Shown piece by piece: positions 36,893 through 45,800 of a stretch of 64,000 bases of DNA. Source of the DNA: Lachnospiraceae bacterium (GTDB lineage: Bacteria; Bacillota; Clostridia; Lachnospirales; Lachnospiraceae); the NCBI GenBank assembly GCA_022800815.1, contig JAAWRC010000013.1:21855-85854 (forward strand), in the 5' to 3' direction. Both the position numbers and the translations under genes were made by a program. Each line of letters begins with the position of its first letter. Positions within the stretch are counted from its first letter, which is position 1. The notes under the pieces were generated by a model. That model saw only the letters and a program-made list of their open reading frames with translations, made no database searches and had not been told where the DNA came from.

Positions 36893-37888
36893 ATGAATAA
36901 GAAATCAGGAAAAGATATTAAGAATTTTCTGCAGAATAACAGCATTATCATTCTGTTGGTGATTCTGGTCATTGTCGTGGCAGTCCTTAAAGACAATTTC
37001 TTCGGGAAGAGCAACATCACCAACACCGCTTCCAACGTGGCGGTCCGCATGTTCATCGCCCTCGGCGTCAGCGGCTGTCTGATCACCAAGGGCACGGACC
37101 TTTCCGCAGGCCGTCTGGTGGGCCTCTCCGCCTGCCTTTCCGGTATCCTGCTGCAGACGACGGATGCGGCCAGCAAGTTTTATCCCAACCTGGGAGACAT
37201 GAACATCTTCCTGGTGCTGCTCATCGTCATCGCCATCACGGCCGTGTTCGGCCTGATCAACGGCCTGGTCATCGCCATTTTGAAGGTTCCGCCCTTTATC
37301 GCAACCCTGGGCATGCAGCAGTTGGTGTACGGCATCTGCCTGATCTACACCAAGGCGACTCCTCTGGGCGGATTCCGGGAGGATTACACCAACATCGCCA
37401 AGGGCAAGATCCTGGCCGGATGGCTCCCTTACCTGGTGATCATCGCCCTGATCGTGGGCTTCCTCATGTGGTTCCTCTACAATAAGACCAGACACGGCAA
37501 ATACATGTACGCCATCGGCGGCAACGAAGTGGCCGCAGAGGTTTCCGGTGTCAACGTGACTAAGACCAAGATCCTGATCTACGTGCTGGCGGCCATCCTT
37601 TATGCCTGTGCGGGTTTCCTTCTGGCGGCGAAAACCGGCGGTGCGACCGTCAATGCCGGACAGGGCTATGAGCTGGAGGCCATCGCCGCCTGTACCATCG
37701 GCGGCGTTTCCACCAACGGCGGTATCGGCCGCATCTCCGGCATCTTCGTCGGCGTGCTGGTGTTCGAGCTCTTGAAGGTCTGCCTGCAGTTCCTCGGCGT
37801 GCCTTCGGACTACACTTACGTGGTGCAGGGCCTTGTCATCATCGTGGCAGTTGCCCTGGATATCCGGAAGTACCTCAGCAAGAAATAA
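36893..37888 (+). CDS. mglC: Galactose/methyl-galactoside ABC permease
   Basis: The 331-residue protein has 8 to 10 hydrophobic helices and MglC-type motifs: LITKGTDLSAGRLVGLSACL near residue 62 and EAIAACTIGGVSTNGGIGRI near 261. It forms the membrane channel used by MglA and MglB. GAGGAGGAGAAG precedes the ATG, 14 bases after mglA. A terminator follows. Confidence 0.94.
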   Translation: MNKKSGKDIKNFLQNNSIIILLVILVIVVAVLKDNFFGKSNITNTASNVAVRMFIALGVSGCLITKGTDLSAGRLVGLSACLSGILLQTTDAASKFYPNLGDMNIFLVLLIVIAITAVFGLINGLVIAILKVPPFIATLGMQQLVYGICLIYTKATPLGGFREDYTNIAKGKILAGWLPYLVIIALIVGFLMWFLYNKTRHGKYMYAIGGNEVAAEVSGVNVTKTKILIYVLAAILYACAGFLLAAKTGGATVNAGQGYELEAIAACTIGGVSTNGGIGRISGIFVGVLVFELLKVCLQFLGVPSDYTYVVQGLVIIVAVALDIRKYLSKK

Positions 37889-37972
37889 GACGGAAGACAG
37901 CGTATGGACAGGTCTGCCGGATGAGGATCCGGCGCATCATCTGCCAGCCATGCAATAGCTTTTTATATAAGG

Positions 37973-38014
37973 AAGGAGGGGCCGTCGGCTTATGCCGATT
38001 TTGGCCCCTCTTTT
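37973..38014 (+). terminator. Terminator of the mgl operon
   Basis: GGAGGGGCC with an inner TCGGC stem (37976-37989) pairs with GCCGA and TGGCCCCTC (37994-38010), followed by TTTT. Confidence 0.85.
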
Positions 38015-38095
38015 CTGCTGTGCAGCGTCACACCGTTTTCGGATAGGCTGTTCCATCTCCGCCGTCTGGCCGGCGTAGACCTTCCCGAAGGCTCT

Positions 38096-38374
38096 TTATT
38101 TCCCAAACAGATCCGCATGACTGCCAGTTGCGGTAGCTGAAAGGATAAGCGTATCTTCGTAAATCTGGTACAGGAGCAACCAATCCGGTTCTATATGGCA
38201 TTCCCTAAAGTCATGGAGGTTCCCGGTCAGAGAGTGGTCCCTGTACTGAGCAGGTAGAGGAACGCCGTTGGCCAACAAGGAAAGCACGTTGACAAGTTTG
38301 TTCATATCCTTGCCGCGTTTTTTCATAGACTTAGCGTCTTTTTTCATGCGGTTCGTGTAGACGATCTTATACAT
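38096..38374 (-). CDS. YafQ/RelE-family mRNA interferase toxin
   Basis: The 92-residue protein follows the YafQ pattern: YKIVYTNRMKKDAKSMKKRG, then LPAQYRDHSLTGNLHDFREC, HIEPDWLLLYQI, and a C-terminal TGSHADLFGK. Conserved His residues and the late His-x-x-Leu-Phe end match ribosome-dependent toxins that cut mRNA. It starts three bases after the antitoxin stop, with GGAGG upstream. The pair looks intact. Confidence 0.9.
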   Translation of the reverse strand: MYKIVYTNRMKKDAKSMKKRGKDMNKLVNVLSLLANGVPLPAQYRDHSLTGNLHDFRECHIEPDWLLLYQIYEDTLILSATATGSHADLFGK

Positions 38375-38377
38375 AGG

Positions 38378-38641
38378 TCAATCCTCCAACATGGAGGCGA
38401 CGGCATCTTCCGCATTATCAAAAGGACCATTAAGATTCCTTCGGAACCGGCTGTCATAAACAGCCTCCTGAAGCTGATGGGGGATTGCCCTATGTTGTAC
38501 GGAAAAAGGGATCCCTGCGTTTTCGATAGCGGCATTCAAAAAAATACGGATCGCTGTCGACGTGTCCAGCCCCAGGCTGGAAAATAGTGTGTCTGCTTGT
38601 TTTTTTATGGTATCATCAATGCGCACTTGTAATGTGGCCAT
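38378..38641 (-). CDS. RelB/DinJ-family antitoxin
   Basis: The 87-residue protein has the ribbon-helix-helix start MATLQVRIDDTIKKQADTLF and STAIRIFLNAAIENAGIPF, typical of DinJ. The C-terminal part would wrap the toxin. The start at 38641 has GGAGG upstream; the longer frame to 38698 runs through the promoter. It is the first gene of the toxin-antitoxin operon and binds its own operator. Confidence 0.9.
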   Translation of the reverse strand: MATLQVRIDDTIKKQADTLFSSLGLDTSTAIRIFLNAAIENAGIPFSVQHRAIPHQLQEAVYDSRFRRNLNGPFDNAEDAVASMLED

Positions 38642-38661
38642 ATTGCACCTCCAATAGATTA

Positions 38662-38698
38662 ATGGTACAATTGTATCATATGTGCAATATAAAAGCAA
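38662..38698 (-). promoter_or_regulatory. Promoter and palindromic operator of the antitoxin-toxin operon
   Basis: On the minus strand TTGCTT (38693-38698) and TACAAT (38670-38675) are 17 bp apart. An 18-bp near-perfect palindrome (38662-38679, ATGATACAATTGTACCAT) covers the -10 box, where a DinJ/YafQ complex could block transcription. Confidence 0.75.
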
Positions 38699-38804
38699 TG
38701 ATAATTTAGCTGCTTAGAGCTGGATTGCATATGGAGAGAAGAGTGGCAAGGATTGGATGATTCCGGACAATGTAAAATAATGTAAAATTAAAATTAATCA
38801 AGGT

Positions 38805-39347
38805 TCAGAAAAGGACACAGGCCGTGTAGGCGATGTTTTTTTCTCCATAGTAGTAGGGGACGCCGACGTCCCGGCAGACCTGAGTCACGAACAGGCCGTA
38901 GCCCTCCATGCTGGACATGGCCTTTTGCGGAAAACGGTATTCCGAAGGATAAGCGCATTCTTTGCAGATGCGGCAGCCGCCGATGATGATTTTCACGTCA
39001 TCCATTCCGGCCTCCTTGAATGCGGCGACGGTTTTCTTCATAGAGTCCAGGGCCAGCGTCAGAACACCGGACAGGGCAACGATGCGGATATTCTCCGCTT
39101 TTGCCGTCTCTATGATTTTTTCGGGCGCCACGTCAATGCCTAGGTCTAAGACGTCAAAGCCTGCGGCCTCCAGCATGGAGCGGACAATGTTCTTGCCGAT
39201 ATCATGCAGGTCGTCCTTCACCGTGCAGATAATCATCTTGGATTTCACACCGGAGCCCTCGCCGGAGGCCAAAAATGGTTTCAAAACCTCCACGGCATCC
39301 TCATCCAAATCGCCCATGGCAGCGGCCAATTTTTCAAAATCAATCAT
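38805..39347 (-). CDS. Corrinoid-binding protein fused to a DUF2284-like tail (deletion product)
   Basis: The 180-residue frame appears to join parts of two genes. Residues 1-20 match the start of methyltransferase corrinoid proteins (DLDEDAV); then about 65 residues of the helical cap are missing. Residues 38-123 are a cobalamin-binding domain with DDLHDIGKNIV, whose His ligates cobalt, and ALSGVLTLALDSMK. After IIIGG the sequence switches to CRICKECAYPSEYRFPQKAM and SMEGYGLFV, resembling the Cys-rich end of DUF2284 metal-binding proteins. Both joins are in frame. It may be made but is unlikely to serve a methyltransferase normally. Confidence 0.7.
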   Translation of the reverse strand: MIDFEKLAAAMGDLDEDAVEVLKPFLASGEGSGVKSKMIICTVKDDLHDIGKNIVRSMLEAAGFDVLDLGIDVAPEKIIETAKAENIRIVALSGVLTLALDSMKKTVAAFKEAGMDDVKIIIGGCRICKECAYPSEYRFPQKAMSSMEGYGLFVTQVCRDVGVPYYYGEKNIAYTACVLF

Positions 39348-39350
39348 AGG

Positions 39351-39836
39351 TCAAATCTCCTTTGCTATTTTTTTCTTTCCAAACTTACCTTGGCGGTAAG
39401 TGCGGTTATACTTCCTGCCGCCTTTGTCCTTGCCGCAGAGTGCTTCGCAGGCAAAGATTGTGCCCATCATATCTTGAGAACAGGGATCCATGATGGCACT
39501 GTCCAGCCCGGCGGCAATGGCGTAGGACATACAGTTCATGTTCACGTATTTTCTTGCGGGCATCTCAAAGCTAATGTTGGAAATCCGCCTTGTCAATGAT
39601 GCGTTCGGCGAGTCGATGCACAAGGGTACGTCAGTGCAGCCCTGCATGAGGTCGATGGGCCACACCATGGTGTCATATTCGACTTCCGTGGCCGTGGAGG
39701 GGGCGCAGTCCAAGAAGTTCGCCCCGGCTTTGGCCTGGGCCAGCGTCCGCTCCAGGATCAGGGCCTCGTTGCGCTCTGCGATCGCCTGCTTGACGGAGGG
39801 GATTGCCCCGTTGATTTTTTCACCGATGATGATCAT
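39351..39836 (-). CDS. MtrH/MtgA-like methyltetrahydrofolate methyltransferase, internal deletion
   Basis: The 161-residue frame starts like pterin-binding corrinoid methyltransferases (MIIIGEKINGAIPSVKQAI, then VPLCIDSPN near residue 72). It then jumps to their C-terminal part (ISNISFEMPARKYVNMN, LDSAIMDPCSQDMMGTIFA). About 100 residues of the TIM barrel, including much of the pterin pocket, are missing with the frame kept open. Full-length relatives have about 265 residues. It is followed four bases later by the corrinoid fusion gene, the natural partner order. Probably inactive. Confidence 0.7.
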   Translation of the reverse strand: MIIIGEKINGAIPSVKQAIAERNEALILERTLAQAKAGANFLDCAPSTATEVEYDTMVWPIDLMQGCTDVPLCIDSPNASLTRRISNISFEMPARKYVNMNCMSYAIAAGLDSAIMDPCSQDMMGTIFACEALCGKDKGGRKYNRTYRQGKFGKKKIAKEI

Positions 39837-39899
39837 GTCTTTTCTCCTTGTCTTTTACAGTCCTAAAAGGCCCCATTCCAGGTTTGCCACAAGGAAGAA

Positions 39900-40251
39900 A
39901 CGCATTGATGTGGGAATACGCGGTTGACAATAAGCGTATCGTGGAAAAATACTGCCGGGAACCACTCTACCATTACCTTCTGGCGATATATATGTTTTGG
40001 AAACAGATGCATGAAGATGGACAAATGCGCCGCTTGCCTTTGCCTCTGTTTACGGTTATGTGGTTTGCTGCATGAGGATGCTGTGCGAGTATCCGGAGAA
40101 ATATGAGCCTATGGAATTGTTTGTGCACTGTGCCGATTCCAGCGCCTCCATCTGGGGGATCCCCAAAGAAAAAATGGAGGAGATATGGCCGCAGGTCCGC
40201 CGTTATCTTGCGCAGATACCGGAAGAAGAGATGAAGGTACGGTTTGCTTGA
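39900..40251 (+). pseudogene. Unrecognised gene remnant in two frames
   Basis: Two plausible coding stretches follow each other in different frames: LWEYAVDNKRIVEKYCREPL to about 40020, and MRMLCEYPEKYEPMELFVHC to the stop at 40251. Their composition looks protein-coding but I cannot name the family. A frameshift or deletion near 40020-40075 would explain the break. Confidence 0.35.
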
Positions 40252-40277
40252 ATGGAAACTCAAGTGGAAACTGATGG

Positions 40278-40306
40278 TTATCAAAAACCGTATTTTATGG
40301 TATACT
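40278..40306 (+). promoter_or_regulatory. Promoter of truA
   Basis: TTATCA (40278-40283) and TATACT (40301-40306) are 17 bp apart, 22 bp before the truA start. Confidence 0.65.
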
Positions 40307-40328
40307 GGAACAACGACCGGAGGAAGCC

Positions 40329-41075
40329 ATGTTAAAAAACTATAAAATGACCATAAGCTACGACGGGACCCGCTATGACGGCTGGCAGAAACAGAAAAAT
40401 ACGGAAAACACGATTCAGGGAAAGTTGGAGACGCTACTTTCCAGGATGGCCGGCACGGAAATCTCCGTCCACGGCTCCGGCCGCACCGACGCCGGTGTCC
40501 ATGCCCTGGGACAGACGGCCAATTTCCGGATGGACACGGAGCTTTCCGAGAAAGAGCTTTTGGATACGATCAATGAATATTTGCCCGACGACATTGCGGT
40601 GCTGGACCTTAAGGCGGCCTCGGACCGGTTCCACAGCCGCTTCGGTGCCGTGGGAAAGGTGTACCGCTACCGGCTCTATGTGGGAGGGGGAAAACCGGTC
40701 TTTGACCGGAAATATGTGTGGCAGCTTTCCGAAAAACCGGATATAGATAACATGAGGGCAGCGGCCGACTTTCTTGTGGGACAGCATGATTTCAGGGCTT
40801 TTTGTGGAAACCGTCATATGAAAAAGTCCACGGTGCGCAGACTTGACCGTATTAAAATAGAAGAAAGCCAGGATGGCGCAAGGCTTGACTTGATCTTCGA
40901 GGGGAACGGTTTTCTCCAGAACATGGTGCGGATCCTCGTGGGGACCTTGGTGGAGTGCGGTCTGGGACTGCGGGATCCCAAGGATATGGAGCGCATTCTG
41001 GCCTCGGGAGAGCGGCGTCTGGCCGGACAGACGGCACCGGCAAAGGGGCTTACTTTAATGGAAGTGAACTATTAG
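40329..41075 (+). CDS. truA: tRNA pseudouridine synthase A
   Basis: TruA makes pseudouridine at tRNA positions 38-40. The 248-residue protein has MTISYDGTRYDGWQKQ, the catalytic Asp in GSGRTDAGVHALGQ (about residue 53), KVYRYRLYVG and the end GNGFLQNMVRILVGTL. GGAGG precedes the ATG. It is 11 bp from the cation efflux gene and probably co-transcribed. Confidence 0.96.
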   Translation: MLKNYKMTISYDGTRYDGWQKQKNTENTIQGKLETLLSRMAGTEISVHGSGRTDAGVHALGQTANFRMDTELSEKELLDTINEYLPDDIAVLDLKAASDRFHSRFGAVGKVYRYRLYVGGGKPVFDRKYVWQLSEKPDIDNMRAAADFLVGQHDFRAFCGNRHMKKSTVRRLDRIKIEESQDGARLDLIFEGNGFLQNMVRILVGTLVECGLGLRDPKDMERILASGERRLAGQTAPAKGLTLMEVNY

Positions 41076-41086
41076 GAGGCAGAGGC

Positions 41087-42265
41087 ATGACAGAATTTCT
41101 TGTCCGGAGGTTCGTAAAGGATTACAATCAGGTGAAGCGGGCGAAGGTGCGGACGGCTTACGGCGTCCTCGCCAGCGGAGTGGGGATCTGCTGCAACCTG
41201 CTTTTATTTTTGGCGAAACTGTTCCTGGGCCTGTTTTTAAACAGCATCTCCGTGATTTCCGATGCGGTCAACAATCTTTCCGATGCGGCCTCGTCGATCA
41301 TCAGCCTGGTCGGTGTCAAGATGGCAGAGCGACCGGCGGATAAGGATCATCCCTTCGGCCACGGCCGGATGGAGTATGTGGCCGCTCTGATCGTTTCCTT
41401 TCTGGTCATCGAGGTGGGATGGACCTTCATGAAGACCTCCTTCGGAAAGGTCAGGAACCCGGAGGAACTGGGCTTTCATGCCGTTTCGCTGGTAATCCTG
41501 GCTCTCTCCATCGGCGTGAAGCTGTGGCTGGGCCTGTTCAACAAAAGGCTGGGGAAGCGGATTGGCTCCAAGGTCATGGAGGCCACGGCCGCAGACTCCC
41601 TGGGCGACGTGTTGGTGACTTCGGCGACATTGGTGTCCGTGGCTCTCTATGGACTCTTTCAGATCAACATCGACGGCTATATCGGTATGGCCGTGTCCGT
41701 GGCCGTGATTCTGGCCGGGATCGGGATTGCGAGGGATACCTTGAAGCCGCTGATCGGCGAGGCCATCGACCCTTCCCTTTACCGGAAAATCAAAGAGTTT
41801 GTGGAAAGCTATCGGGGAATTCTGGGGACTCACGATCTGCTGGTCCACAGCTATGGACCCTCCACCAACATGGCTTCCATTCATGCGGAGGTGGATGCCC
41901 ATGGACGGATGGAAGAAATCCACGAGGTTATTGACCGGATCGAGAGGGAGGCGAAGGAACAGCTCGGCGTTCTCCTGGTGATCCATATGGATCCGGTGGA
42001 GCATGAGGATCCGGACTGGGAAGAGCGGAAACAAGCGGTGCTGGAGATCCTGGATGAGTTGGATGGGAGGATCACCCTCCATGATTTCCGGGTGGTGAGA
42101 GGGAGAGAAAGGATCCGACTCTTCTTCGATATCGTGGTGCCTTATGAGATGAAGGACGAGGAGGCGGAAGCGGTCAAGAGGGAGCTGGAGGAGCGGTTAA
42201 AGCTCTGTGACAGCCAGACAGAGTGCGTGATCACCGTCGACAAGAGCTATGTGGGCGGAGAGTGA
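41087..42265 (+). CDS. Cation diffusion facilitator family transporter
   Basis: The 392-residue protein has about six membrane helices and CDF motifs: DAVNNLSDAASSIISLVG and HPFGHGRMEYVAALIVSF, with Asp and His metal ligands. A cytoplasmic ferredoxin-like domain (NMASIHAEVDAHGRM, LLVIHMDPVEHED) follows. A C-terminal extension of about 80 residues has a second small domain, longer than YiiP. Export of Zn, Mn, Fe or Co in exchange for protons is likely; the metal cannot be told. AGGAGGCAGAGGC lies before the ATG. Confidence 0.92.
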   Translation: MTEFLVRRFVKDYNQVKRAKVRTAYGVLASGVGICCNLLLFLAKLFLGLFLNSISVISDAVNNLSDAASSIISLVGVKMAERPADKDHPFGHGRMEYVAALIVSFLVIEVGWTFMKTSFGKVRNPEELGFHAVSLVILALSIGVKLWLGLFNKRLGKRIGSKVMEATAADSLGDVLVTSATLVSVALYGLFQINIDGYIGMAVSVAVILAGIGIARDTLKPLIGEAIDPSLYRKIKEFVESYRGILGTHDLLVHSYGPSTNMASIHAEVDAHGRMEEIHEVIDRIEREAKEQLGVLLVIHMDPVEHEDPDWEERKQAVLEILDELDGRITLHDFRVVRGRERIRLFFDIVVPYEMKDEEAEAVKRELEERLKLCDSQTECVITVDKSYVGGE

Positions 42266-42274
42266 GAGGGGGGA

Positions 42275-42447
42275 ATTTGGAGGGACATTCCGGCGATATG
42301 TCCGTCCAAAGCCTGCTGCTCCAAGCGTTTCGGCGAGCCCATAAGAGAGGAAAACACTCGGGCAAGGGCCCTCCTGTTTTCCATGGTCTCGTCTTCACGG
42401 CGCAGAGGGCTTTTCCCGGACATATGACCGGAATGTCCTTCCAGGGT
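42275..42447. repeat. Third long intergenic palindrome (about 170 bp)
   Basis: GGACATTCCGGCGATATGTC (from 42283) pairs with 42417-42438 with two mismatches. An inner stem pairs GGAAAACA (42349) with TGTTTTCC (42375-42382). Both share a centre near 42361-42365. No sequence similarity to the other palindromes was evident. Non-coding. Confidence 0.65.
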
Positions 42448-42503
42448 TTGTGGCTGCAATTGCCCGGAACGGGAGAAGGATGAAAGAAAGGATGGGAGAA
42501 AAG

Positions 42504-42698
42504 ATGGAAGAGACAATCATCGAAGAGATGTACAGCGGATTTTGCAAGGCGCTCAACGAGACCAGGACCGTGTTCTGTGAATTTGTGGAAAAGGACGGGA
42601 AGCGTTCCTTAAGCCAGGCGGACTGTGCCTACGGAACCTGCCCCCACACGGAAACCTGTCTGCTCATGAGACAGGCAGACAAAAATATGGAAACTTAG
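42504..42698 (+). CDS. Small Cys-rich conserved-type protein
   Basis: A 64-residue product starting MEETIIEEMYSGFCKALNET. The second half holds five Cys and one His (FCEFVEK, DCAYGTCPHTETC), a pattern that could bind metal. It may be a Lachnospiraceae ortholog group but I cannot name it. ATGs at 42480 and 42492 are also in frame; 42504 has GGGAG about six bases before it. Confidence 0.55.
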   Translation: MEETIIEEMYSGFCKALNETRTVFCEFVEKDGKRSLSQADCAYGTCPHTETCLLMRQADKNMET

Positions 42699-42707
42699 AG
42701 TTAATGC

Positions 42708-42736
42708 TTCCAAACTTCCCGTTTTCATGGTATAAT
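42708..42736 (+). promoter_or_regulatory. Promoter before the RHS-type gene
   Basis: A weak -35 (TTCCAA, 42708-42713) and a perfect TATAAT (42731-42736), 17 bp apart. Confidence 0.55.
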
Positions 42737-42814
42737 GCCTCTGAATCCTTCGGTATTTGATGGATTCTCCAGTTTTTGGAAAAACGGAAAATAGGTACGA
42801 GAGGATGAACATGG

Positions 42815-45800
42815 ATGTTTGCAAATAAAACGGGAAATCGGTGGAAAAGGCTTCTTGCGGCCCTCCTGACAGTCTGTCTCTGTCTTGCGGCGGCACCCTT
42901 TTCCGCTTTTGCTGTTCCGAATGAGGAAGAGCCGGAGGGCGGAAGCCAGACGGAGGATTGGAAGGAACTTACGGACCGACGGAAGCTCGCCAGCCGTACA
43001 TTTTTGTCGGAGGACGGCAGTGAGGTGGTCGCCCTGTACCCGTATCCGATTTTTTATCAGGACGGGGAGGATGGAGGACTGGTTCCCTATGACTACCGCA
43101 TGGAGCTTGTCTCCGGCGAGGAAGACGCAAAGGAATACCGGGTGAGGGACGGGAGCATGGAGTCCTCCGTCCGGCGTTTTTTCAGCGGCGGAGAATTCCT
43201 GCGGCTCGGCCTTGACGAAGGGGAGCGGACCGTGGCCTTTTCTCTTCCGACGGGCAACAGTGTCCGGGCCAAGCTTCCGGAGTTCAAGGTGCAGGCAGGG
43301 CTTTACGAGGGAGGAACGGCGCAGGGAGCCGGGGCGGAGCAGAGTCGGGTGGCGGCGGAGCATGTGCGGAATTACGGACTGTGTGAGGATGCCCTGAGCG
43401 GAATCGACGTCGGCGTGGAGCAGTGGCCGGGGAATGTGAAGGTTTCGGCCGTGTTTGAGAAGGTGAGCCGTGCGAAGGAGGGGTTGGTGCTCTCGGCGGC
43501 CTTCGACGGACTTACCATGGAGGAGTCCCCCTCCGGTTCCCTTCGGCTCTTCGCCGCCGGGAAGGAGGTGGCCGTCCTTGAGGCACCCGTGATCTATGAC
43601 GGGAAGGGGGCGGTCGGAAAGGCTTCCTACATGCTCTCTCCCAGAGAGGACGGGGCGATGCAGATTTTGGTGAAGCCGGACGACGAATGGATGGAAGAGC
43701 TTTCCAGGACCAGTCCGGTCACAGTGGAAATGTGCGTCACCCAGACCGGCATGGAGGAGGGGATCTCCACCGGAATCCAGGGGGCGGAAGGGTATTTCGG
43801 CGGCGTTCCCGTGGCAGTCGGGAATACCAGGGAGACGGTGCAGACCCAGATTGCGCTCCCTCCCCTTCCGGCCCTGTCCGAGGGGAAAGCCGTGGAGCAG
43901 GTGAGCCTTGTCCTTGGCCGGGCGACGGGCCTGGAGGAGGCGCAGAACAGCCTGGAGCTGGGAGTCTACCGGAAGCTTGCATCCGGAGAGACGGAGAAGG
44001 AGCCGATGGATTCGGCGAAATACGAGAAGGAAGACAAGGCGGATGTCTGCATGTTTGACGTGACAGACGCCTATGGGGAGGGAGCTTCAAAGGACAGGGA
44101 GGTCGTTCTGAAAAGTGTGCAGACGGAGCTGGTGACGGGAGTCTACGGGTTTGATTTTTTTGCCGCGGACATGCTGCTTCCCATGCTTCTGGTTGGCAGC
44201 GAGGTGCCGGAGGAAGCGGAGGGCGATCGGGAGTACATAATTGTCGGGGAGGATACGGAGCGGAGAGATCCCTTCACCAGGCATTATCTGCTGGAAGACG
44301 GAAGCACCCTGGCGGCCGTCTACGAGGTGCCGGTGCACTACCGGAAGGACGGCAGGTGGGCGCAGATCGACAATACGCTCATCCTGGACGAGGCGGAAGG
44401 CGTCTACAGGAACCGGGCATCTGACTTTTCGGCATCCTTCGCCAAAGAATCGGACGCAAAAGATCTGGTGGAGCTTACGACAGGGGACGGCTCCTGTTCC
44501 TGGACCTTCCTGGAAGGGGAAGCGGGAAAGGGATTTTCGCCGGAGTCGGGAACGGAAGCGGAGGAGACGTCCGAAGGCGGGCGGTATCTGGAGCTTTCGG
44601 GAAGCCGGGACGGCAAGAGCGTTTCGGCCTACAATGCAGAGCAGATGAAAGTACAGGGGATCACCGGCGGAGGGACCTATTCCGACGTGCTGGAACAGGT
44701 GGATATCCGATACGTGCTGGATTCGGCGCAGCTTCGGGAGAGCATCCTGCTCGGCTCCAAAGAGGCGGCGGAAACGCCCATCCGCTTTCTCGTGAGCCAT
44801 CCGGGACTTGAGATGAGTCTGGCGGAGGACGGAAGCGCCGTGCTTAAGCGGGCTGGAGAAACGGTGTACACCTTTGCGGCGCCTTACATGTATGACTGGG
44901 CAGGGAATTTTAGCGGGGAGGTCCGCTTCCGCCTGGAAAAGGAGAGCGAGAGCGAGACGATCCTTCACATAGAACCGGATACGGAATGGTTGAAGGAAAG
45001 CGGGCGGACCTATCCGGTGGCCCTGGAACGGGCGGTGGAGCCGGAGGGCCGCAGGGCCGTCCAGACAGCCTTTGTCAGGGAGAAACAGCCCGGGGAGAGG
45101 ACGGAGGAGGCCGTTCCCCTGCCGGTGGGGGTTCTTTCCGGCTACGGGATCAGCAGGACCTTTTTGCGGTTTTCCCATCTTCCGGAGCTTGCATATGGCG
45201 AGCGGATCACCAGGGGGCTCCTGAACCTGTACCAGAGTCGGTACATTTCCAAGAGAAGTACGGACTTTGCGGCGGGGGCCTACCCGGTTCTGGAGGACTG
45301 GGACGAGACGGTGACCTGGGATTCTCAGCCCTCCGTGGCAGAAGCGGTGCTGGACAGCCAGCAGGCGGAAGCCCTGAAAACGGCGGAGACCGGGACATTG
45401 CTTGCCCTGAAGCAGTTGGACGTCACCGGGCCTGTGGCTTCCTGGTACGGGGAAGAAAACAACGGCCTGATGGTTGCATCCTTAAAAGAAGGCGTGAAGG
45501 CGGGGGCGGGCTATACCGTTTCCAACCGCTCCACCAGAAGCGATCCTTATCCGCAGGCCCTCTATCCCGCCGGGTTGTTTTACTATCAGAGGGAAGCAAA
45601 CGGCGAGAAGGCGCAGGATGTCCGGGAACAGGAGGCATCCCAGGCCGGGAAGGGCTATGTGGGGGCGGCCGGAGGGAGTCTGATGTTTGTCCACGAAGAT
45701 CTGGACGTGGCGGAAAACCGCCTTCCGGGAGGGTTAAACCATGTGTACGGCCTGGACCGCTTGGCGGAGGGGGCTGTCTACGGCAACGGCTGGGGCCTTA

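Noticed and set aside
44087..45178. 363-codon minus-strand frame inside the RHS-type gene
   Set aside because: Antisense shadow with no ribosome site or recognisable domain.
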